Under the pieces are notes generated by a model that ran no database searches, was not told where the DNA came from, and saw only the letters and a program-made list of their open reading frames with translations. This document shows, piece by piece, positions 58,990-64,000 of a DNA stretch of 64,000 bases (position 1 is its first letter; each line of letters begins with the position of its first letter). A program made the translations under genes and the position numbers. This DNA is from Streptomyces sp. NBC_00576 (GTDB lineage: Bacteria > Actinomycetota > Actinomycetes > Streptomycetales > Streptomycetaceae): positions 5,766,001 through 5,830,000 of the forward strand of contig NZ_CP107780.1 of NCBI RefSeq assembly GCF_036345175.1. The letters are read 5' to 3'.

Positions 58990-59021
58990 ACCGCGAGGTT
59001 AACCCGAAGCGGACGAAATGA

Positions 59022-59035
59022 AAACCGATCGGTTT
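59022..59035. promoter_or_regulatory. TetR operator
   Basis: AAACCGATCGGTTT, a perfect 14-bp palindrome 33 bp before the TetR start. It shares its half-site with 60662-60700. Confidence 0.8.
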
Positions 59036-59047
59036 CCAGGGGGTTCC

Positions 59048-59095
59048 GGGCAGGGGCAGGGGCAGGGGCAGGGGCAGGGGCAGAGGCAGAGGCAG
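59048..59095 (+). repeat. Hexanucleotide tandem repeat
   Basis: Six GGGCAG units and two AGGCAG units in the leader region upstream of the TetR operator. Prone to slippage. Confidence 0.85.
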
Positions 59096-59096
59096 G

Positions 59097-59135
59097 GGCT
59101 CGGCGACGGCCTGGGGTAAAGACCGTCGCCGAGCC
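59097..59135 (-). terminator. Terminator of the transporter gene
   Basis: GGCTCGGCGACGG at 59097-59109 pairs perfectly with CCGTCGCCGAGCC at 59123-59135, 87 bp downstream of the transporter stop on the minus strand. Confidence 0.8.
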
Positions 59136-59221
59136 ACGATGGTGTGCGTGCCTGTCGTCCCCGGCAGGGCGACACACACCGGGGCCACTCCGAGTAATGG
59201 CCCGTCTTGGGTGACCTGCCG

Positions 59222-60520
59222 TTACGCCGGGACGGCGGTCTTCTCGGGCTTCGTCTCCGCCGGGATGCGGTGCAGTCCCCTGCGGTCGTACCACCCCAGT
59301 ACGCCGAAGCCGAACAGTCCGGCCGCCACGAGGCCGACCGCGATCATGACCCAGCCCCGCGTCAGCCCTGCGTCGGCCTGGGCGTCGTAGTAGAGGATCG
59401 AGCGGATACCGCCGGTGATCTGCCGCAGGGGCTCGAACTCCGAGAGGAAGCGGTAGAAGCCGGGCAGTGCCTCGATGGGGGTGGTGGCGCCGGCCGTGGG
59501 CACCGCCATCCCGATGAAGACCAGCGTGACCACCAGCATGCCGGGCGTGCCGAAGACCGCGAGGAGGGTGAGCGCGCCGATCCCGGTGACTGCGATGGCG
59601 CACACCGAGTACAGCCACAGCAGTGGCAGGTGGGAGGCGTCCATGCCCATGAGGCCGACCGCGCCGGCCATGACCAGGCTTCCCATCAGCAGGGACAGGC
59701 CGGCCATGAGGGTGCTGCTGATGGTGAGGGTCTGCACCCGGGTCGCCCGGATCAGCGGGCGGTGCAGGCGCAGGGGGCCCATGTCGTTGTGGGTGTAGCC
59801 GAGGGCGTGGTCGACCTGGCCGCTGATGACGTTGGCGGAGAGCATGCCGACGACCACGAGGGTGAGGGCGTAGTAGAACGCCGTCAAACCCAGGCCGCTG
59901 TGTGAGTCGAGGGGGTGGCCGTCCTCGACCGTGACGGTGGCCGGGTCGGTGAGCAGGACGCGCGCGGCGGCGGGCAGCTTCGCCTGCGCGGTCCCGATCT
60001 GGGCGGTCAGCTCCCTGCCCACCTGGAGCGAGGCGTTCTCGGCCGCCTGGGTCGTCGCCGTTCGGGCCAGGCCGGAGCCCAGGCTGCCGGCGGACTGGTT
60101 GGTCAGCACCGTCAGTGTCGGGCGGGCCGGGGTCCCGGTGGGCGCGGTACCGGTCAGTGCGGTGACGGAGGAGGTGAAGTCGGCGGGCACGACGAGCGCG
60201 CCGAACAGCTTGCCCTCGCCGAGCTCGTCCTTCATCTCCTTCTCGCCCATCACCTTCCAGTCGATCCTGTCCCCGCTCGCGGTCGACTTCTTGATCGACT
60301 CGGTGATCTGCGCCCCGAGGTTGACCTGCTTGCCGCCGGCAGCGGCTCCCTTGTCGGCGTTGACCAGGCCGACGGGCAGTTTGGTCAGGTGATCGGCCGG
60401 ATCGATGTTCGCGCCGACGTAGAACACGGCGAACAGCAGCGCGAGTACGCCCGTGATGACGCCGTTCGCGATCCACAGAGGCTTGGCGCGCAGGACGCGG
60501 AAGGGGTGAATGCCACTCAT
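59222..60520 (-). CDS. YhgE/Pip- or SNG1-like ABC-2-type membrane protein
   Basis: 432 residues. One N-terminal membrane segment (ANGVITGVLALLFAVFYVGANIDP), an external domain of about 170 residues with LPVGLVNADKGA and FGALVVPADFTSSV, then five membrane segments ending GWYDRRGLHRIPAE. This is the layout of YhgE/Pip and SNG1-type proteins linked to drug resistance and export. No ATPase gene is adjacent. Palindromic TetR sites lie at 60662-60700, about 140 bp upstream, so the TetR protein controls it. Confidence 0.88.
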   Translation of the reverse strand: MSGIHPFRVLRAKPLWIANGVITGVLALLFAVFYVGANIDPADHLTKLPVGLVNADKGAAAGGKQVNLGAQITESIKKSTASGDRIDWKVMGEKEMKDELGEGKLFGALVVPADFTSSVTALTGTAPTGTPARPTLTVLTNQSAGSLGSGLARTATTQAAENASLQVGRELTAQIGTAQAKLPAAARVLLTDPATVTVEDGHPLDSHSGLGLTAFYYALTLVVVGMLSANVISGQVDHALGYTHNDMGPLRLHRPLIRATRVQTLTISSTLMAGLSLLMGSLVMAGAVGLMGMDASHLPLLWLYSVCAIAVTGIGALTLLAVFGTPGMLVVTLVFIGMAVPTAGATTPIEALPGFYRFLSEFEPLRQITGGIRSILYYDAQADAGLTRGWVMIAVGLVAAGLFGFGVLGWYDRRGLHRIPAETKPEKTAVPA

Positions 60521-60661
60521 GACGTACGTGTCTCTCGGTCGGTGGACGCGGGGCGTTTCGTCGGAAGCCTGGGAGCGAGGGCCGTCGGTTGCCCCTCGGC
60601 GTCGCGCGCGGCAGTCATCCGTACTCCTGGGGATTCGGGTCGAGACTCGCCCTCACAGCGA

Positions 60662-60700
60662 GAAACCGATCAGTTTCACAACTGTAAACTGATCGGTTTC
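60662..60700. promoter_or_regulatory. Inverted TetR operator pair
   Basis: GAAACCGATCAGTTT and AAACTGATCGGTTTC form a perfect 15-bp inverted repeat with a 9-nt centre. Each half is itself near-palindromic and matches the operator at 59022, so two repressor dimers may bind. Confidence 0.85.
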
Positions 60701-60852
60701 CGCACGCAAGCCCGAGTCGAGGGGCGCGACCTGGCCGGGATCACGTCACCTGCGCGAGCCCGGCGACCGGCTCCTCGCTGCCGCGCCACCCCTGCCTGGC
60801 ACCACTGCCACCACTGTTGCCACTGTCACCCGTCGGCACCCCGCCGGGGAAC

Positions 60853-61563
60853 TCACTCCGCCGGCTGCTCCCCCCGCCCGCACGCATGACGGTGGTGGCG
60901 ACGATGATTGGCGTCCTCCTGAGCCAGGCGCCGCAGCAGCCTGACGACCGGCTCGAACAGCACACTGAGGACCACCGCCCGCTCGGCGAGGGCGATCTGG
61001 TCCTCGATCCCTTCGAGCTGCGCGAAATCCAGGTCCGCGGTGGAGGTGGCGAGCCGTGCGTAGGGGATGAGGTCGTCGGCCGTGTAGTCCGTACCGAGGT
61101 GACTCAGCGCCGCGAGACTTCCGGCGAGTGCCGGGCGGTGCGGTGACGCGTCGGAGATCTGCCAGCCCATGTTCTCGATGAGAGCCTCGACCCTCGCGGC
61201 GGCTCCGCCGGATGCCGCCTCGTCGGCGGAACCCTCGCCACCTTCGCCACCTTCGCGGCCCTCGCCGTCCTTCCCGCTCGTCTCCGCGGAAGGAACGGGC
61301 AGGGCGTGGTGGACGACCGCCAGGGTCTCGAACGCGTCCAGCGGACGCTCGACGGCTTCGAGCACTTCCCGGGTGCGGGCGACGGACAGCCCCCCGAGCT
61401 GGATGAGGGAACGGATCAGACGGAGCCGCTGGATGTGCTCCTCGTCGTACTCGACCGTGGTCGGGTTCAGCGCACGCCCCTCGGGGAGCAGTCCCTCCCG
61501 TCGGTAGTACTTGATGGTCGCCGCCGGCACCCCGGACCGTCGGCTGAGCTCTGAAATCCTCAT
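60853..61563 (-). CDS. MerR-family regulator
   Basis: 236 residues from ATG 61563 (GAGGGAG upstream); a TTG at 61581 would add six residues. MerR helix-turn-helix (MRISELSRRSGVPAATIKYYRREGLLPEGRALNPTTVEYDEEHIQRLRLI) and a long C-terminal effector region with a Gly/Glu-rich insertion (EGREGGEGGEGS). No Cys-based metal site, so the ligand is probably organic. Divergent from the DUF6230 operon with a perfect palindrome between. Confidence 0.9.
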   Translation of the reverse strand: MRISELSRRSGVPAATIKYYRREGLLPEGRALNPTTVEYDEEHIQRLRLIRSLIQLGGLSVARTREVLEAVERPLDAFETLAVVHHALPVPSAETSGKDGEGREGGEGGEGSADEAASGGAAARVEALIENMGWQISDASPHRPALAGSLAALSHLGTDYTADDLIPYARLATSTADLDFAQLEGIEDQIALAERAVVLSVLFEPVVRLLRRLAQEDANHRRHHRHACGRGEQPAE

Positions 61564-61623
61564 GCGCTCCCTCACGCTCAACTGTCCCTCCAGTATCGCG
61601 TTACCGGGGGTTGCCCCACTGGC

Positions 61624-61642
61624 CCGATAGTGCCACTATCGG
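61624..61642. promoter_or_regulatory. Palindromic operator between MerR and DUF6230 operon
   Basis: CCGATAGTG-C-CACTATCGG, perfect 9-bp arms. A weaker related site (GGTAGTGGAGCTATC) follows at 61648. Between 61700 and 61740 there are CACACCTCG tandem repeats of unknown role. Confidence 0.75.
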
Positions 61643-61802
61643 CACCCGGTAGTGGAGCTATCGAGTGCTTCGCCGGTGCGCCTTCTTTGTGCGCCCGGCC
61701 TCGACACACATCGCACACCTCGCACACCTCGCACACCTCGACTCACCTCGTACTCCTCGCTTACTCGCATTCCTCGTACACCTCGACAACGGAGGGCCAC
61801 GT

Positions 61803-62417
61803 ATGTCCCAGCGAATCGGCAGAACCCACTGGAAGCGTTTCGCCATCGGTGCGGTGCCGACGGTGGTCGCCACGGCGGCTGTCGCCGTCTCCATGGCCCA
61901 GGGCGCGCTGGCCGCTTCGTTCAGCATCTCCGGTTCCGACTTCAAGGTCTCGGCCGGTTCCCTGAGCGGCACCGGATTCGCCAACTACGCGACGGTGGAC
62001 GTCGCCAGGAACGGCAAGCGCGTACCCGTCGCCGTCTCGGCGCTGGAGAACGCGAAGATCACCGACATGTGCCAGTCCGTTCCGGTGGACATTCCCGTGC
62101 TCGGGACCTACACGATGACGCTCAAGGCCGGCGGATCGGGTACGGCTGTCAAGGCCAAGGACCTGTACATCGACATGACCGACCTCCAGGCCAAGTCCGG
62201 CACCTTCAGGAACGTCGACATCGGCGTCGCCACCGGCTCCATCACGAAGGGCCAGGTCAACCCCAAGGATCACGTCGATCCCGACGGCTACGCCCAGCAG
62301 GCGGACTCGATCGAGATCATCGACGCCCACCAGAGGGTCTGGGCCACTTCTGCCGGGACGTTCGAACTGGCGGGCCTGCACATGGGCATCGTGGCCGGCC
62401 GCGACGACTGCTTCTGA
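61803..62417 (+). CDS. DUF6230 secreted or membrane-associated protein
   Basis: 204 residues from ATG 61803 with GGAGGG 6 nt upstream. A signal-like N terminus (FAIGAVPTVVATAAVAVSMAQGALA) then a beta-rich domain (FSISGSDFKVSAGSLSGTGFANY, AKDLYIDMTDLQAKSGTF, AGTFELAGLHMGI) typical of the DUF6230 family. Function unknown; it regularly occurs with DUF6114 in Streptomyces. Two Cys (DMCQSV, DDCF). First gene of a three-gene operon. Confidence 0.88.
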   Translation: MSQRIGRTHWKRFAIGAVPTVVATAAVAVSMAQGALAASFSISGSDFKVSAGSLSGTGFANYATVDVARNGKRVPVAVSALENAKITDMCQSVPVDIPVLGTYTMTLKAGGSGTAVKAKDLYIDMTDLQAKSGTFRNVDIGVATGSITKGQVNPKDHVDPDGYAQQADSIEIIDAHQRVWATSAGTFELAGLHMGIVAGRDDCF

Positions 62418-62463
62418 TCACGTCCCAACCTCCTCCGCCCGCTGACGATTTGGGAACCTCCAC

Positions 62464-62925
62464 ATGACGAGTGCCGGCGCACCCGCGCACCCCCGCAGTG
62501 GCAGCGGCTTCGCCCGTGTTCGCCGGGACTTCCGGTACTGGCGGCGCACCCGCCCCTTCTGGGCGGGCCTGCTGGTGATCCTTGCCGCCGCGCCGATCAT
62601 CTACTTCCCGTACTTCAACCTCTCCCTGGGCGCCCTGTCCGTGGCGATGTCCACCACCGCGGGGGCGGGATCCCTGGTCATCGGCCTGACGTTGATCGTC
62701 CTCGGCGGACTTCTGTGGTTCCAGCCGGTCATCAGGTTCTTCGCCGGATGCGTGGCCGTCTTCCTCGGTGTGCTGGCGCTGCCCATCTCCAACTTCGGCG
62801 GATTCTTCGTCGGCACGCTGTGCGCGGCCACGGGTGGACTTCTGGCCCTGGCGTGGGGCCCGGTGAACGCGTCCGGCGACACCTCCGACGACACCGAGGA
62901 GCCGTCGGGGAGGGCCGGAGAATGA
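62464..62925 (+). CDS. DUF6114 membrane protein
   Basis: 153 residues. After a cytoplasmic N terminus (RVRRDFRYWRRTRPFWAG) come about four membrane segments (LLVILAAAPIIYFPYF; GSLVIGLTLIVLGGLLWF; FFAGCVAVFLGVLALPISNFGGF; LCAATGGLLALAWG), the DUF6114 pattern. Function unknown. Overlaps the following gene by 4 bases. Confidence 0.88.
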   Translation: MTSAGAPAHPRSGSGFARVRRDFRYWRRTRPFWAGLLVILAAAPIIYFPYFNLSLGALSVAMSTTAGAGSLVIGLTLIVLGGLLWFQPVIRFFAGCVAVFLGVLALPISNFGGFFVGTLCAATGGLLALAWGPVNASGDTSDDTEEPSGRAGE

Positions 62926-64000
62926 CCAACCAGTCGCCAGACCTCCGCGGCGAGGCCGTAGGACCCGACTGTGCCCGGCCGACGAGAGGCCGCCACGCCG
63001 TTCCCCGTACGTCCGCGCTGACCCGCCTGCGCCTGCCGCTCGGGAGGGCTCTCGCACTGACCGCGCTGCCGACCGTCCTCGTCCTGGGAAGTCAGCGTCC
63101 GCCCACGGTCGACACGGGCGCCACTGCGGCCCATACCGCTCGCGCAGAGGCGCCCGGCGACGGCGTCGACTGTGCCCGCCCCGACAACACGGCACCTCCT
63201 GCCACGCCACCTCCTGCCACGGCACCCACTCCTTCCGCTGCTCCCAGCACACCAAGTGCCCCCGCGAGCGGTGAGCCGGTCATACCGTCGGAGCACCCGG
63301 CCGACGAGGAAACAGACCTTGCCCCGGCTCCGCCTGTAGCCCCGGCCCCGGCTGCAGCCCCGGCGCCGACCGCCTCACCGAGCGCGACCACTGCCACCAC
63401 CGGCCTTGCCGACATCCTCGGCTCCCTCTTCCAGGGCGACACCGAGCAGCAGAGTCCGGCACCCGACACGAGCCCCTCGCCGAGCCTGGCCGCGCCGACG
63501 CCGACGCCAACAGCGACGGCGACGGCCGCGGAACCATCCGACCCGCCACCGGCCGCACCGCACGCGTCACCCACCCCGGGCCGTAGGACCACTGAGCCGG
63601 CATCCCGATCGGCGCCCGCCACCGGGGCGGCCCGCACCTGTGACATCAGCGATCTCAAGGCGCCCGAGGATACGAGCGCCGGTCGATTCGCCGCCGAGTC
63701 CTGGAACATGAAGGGCAGCCGCCTCGAACTACGCGACCTCGTCTTCGGCGGCGTGGTGACCGTGGACACGGCCGCCGGGCCCAAGCGGGTGCTCAAGTTC
63801 TCCGCGGCGACGGTCACGATCCGCGACCTCAAGATGGCGGTGCCCGACGGCCCGCAGATCCAGCACATCGACGGAGCGCCCCGCTCGACGTCCACTCTGC
63901 GGGGCGCCGGCATCACCATGTACGTCGAGAGCCTGACGGGCACTCTCTCAGGCGTCGAAGGCATTCCCCTGCCCCCGGTCCTTCGCCTCCACCTCACGCC
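62922..64000 (+). CDS. Secreted Pro/Ala-rich protein, cut by window end
   Basis: ATG 62922 overlaps the DUF6114 stop; 359 codons are open to the window edge with no stop. A basic N terminus and a hydrophobic segment (ALALTALPTVLVLG) suggest export or anchoring. About 150 residues of Pro/Ala/Thr linker follow, then a domain starting CDISDLKAPEDTSAGRFAAESWNMKGSRLELRDLVFGG whose strand pattern recalls the DUF6230 domain of the first gene in the operon. Function unknown; the three products probably act together at the cell surface. Confidence 0.8.
   Translation, partial: MTNQSPDLRGEAVGPDCARPTRGRHAVPRTSALTRLRLPLGRALALTALPTVLVLGSQRPPTVDTGATAAHTARAEAPGDGVDCARPDNTAPPATPPPATAPTPSAAPSTPSAPASGEPVIPSEHPADEETDLAPAPPVAPAPAAAPAPTASPSATTATTGLADILGSLFQGDTEQQSPAPDTSPSPSLAAPTPTPTATATAAEPSDPPPAAPHASPTPGRRTTEPASRSAPATGAARTCDISDLKAPEDTSAGRFAAESWNMKGSRLELRDLVFGGVVTVDTAAGPKRVLKFSAATVTIRDLKMAVPDGPQIQHIDGAPRSTSTLRGAGITMYVESLTGTLSGVEGIPLPPVLRLHLT

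Overview
The window looks like Streptomyces chromosome. Coding is dense and high in G+C with third-position GC bias, GTG starts and 4-base start/stop overlaps are common, and the gene families are typical of the genus: KorSA-like GntR, HATPase anti-sigma-like protein, XRE-flavoprotein pair, DUF6230/DUF6114, and a Streptomyces-type contractile injection system. Nothing could be searched against a database. Family names come from motifs and remembered architecture.

Region 1 (about 1-20.4 kb) is accessory DNA built up by repeated integration. It contains decayed tRNA 3' ends (Gly-CCC-like at 143 and 20077, Arg-CCT-like at 5884, another at 1241). A motif recurs in one orientation at 247, 6007, 14737 and 20208: CCGTGG, 14 nt, KGGCACG, 4 nt, KGGCACG. 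The spacing is identical each time, and I read it as leftover attachment or integrase arm sequence. The motifs divide the region into cassettes. One holds an NB-ARC/TPR protein with a small partner. The next holds a low-GC kinase-fold/AAA ATPase, an IS481-type transposase and a pSAM2-like remnant (KorSA-like GntR, Pif-like NUDIX). The third holds a CPBP protease, a two-component system and the second of two flavoprotein copies.

Region 2 (20.4-32.8 kb) carries a Ser/Thr kinase with an extracytoplasmic sensor and a membrane partner, a duplicated-domain lipoprotein, a glycosyltransferase divergent from a secreted collagen-like protein, a DUF2252 protein, a SHOCT protein, a CMD protein, a diacylglycerol-kinase-like protein followed by a broken ion-channel gene, a class II glutamine amidotransferase and an amphi-Trp protein.

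Region 3 (32.8-57.2 kb) is a complete-looking extracellular contractile injection system (eCIS/CIS) locus. It has a LuxR-type regulator, secreted beta-propeller, DUF4255 terminator-like protein, AAA+ ATPase, sheath, tube, small assembly proteins, a very long disordered protein, second tube-like protein, LysM protein, VgrG-like spike, PAAR tip, gp25, two baseplate proteins and a membrane-anchored zinc-ribbon/discoidin-like protein (CisA-like). On the opposite strand, facing away from the sheath gene, lies a DUF4157 protein whose C terminus looks like a diphtheria-toxin-class ADP-ribosyltransferase. It is the best effector candidate in the window.

Region 4 (57.2-64 kb) has a VapBC-like pair, a TetR regulator and its membrane transporter with matching palindromic operators, a MerR regulator divergent from a DUF6230-DUF6114 operon, and a secreted protein that runs off the window end.
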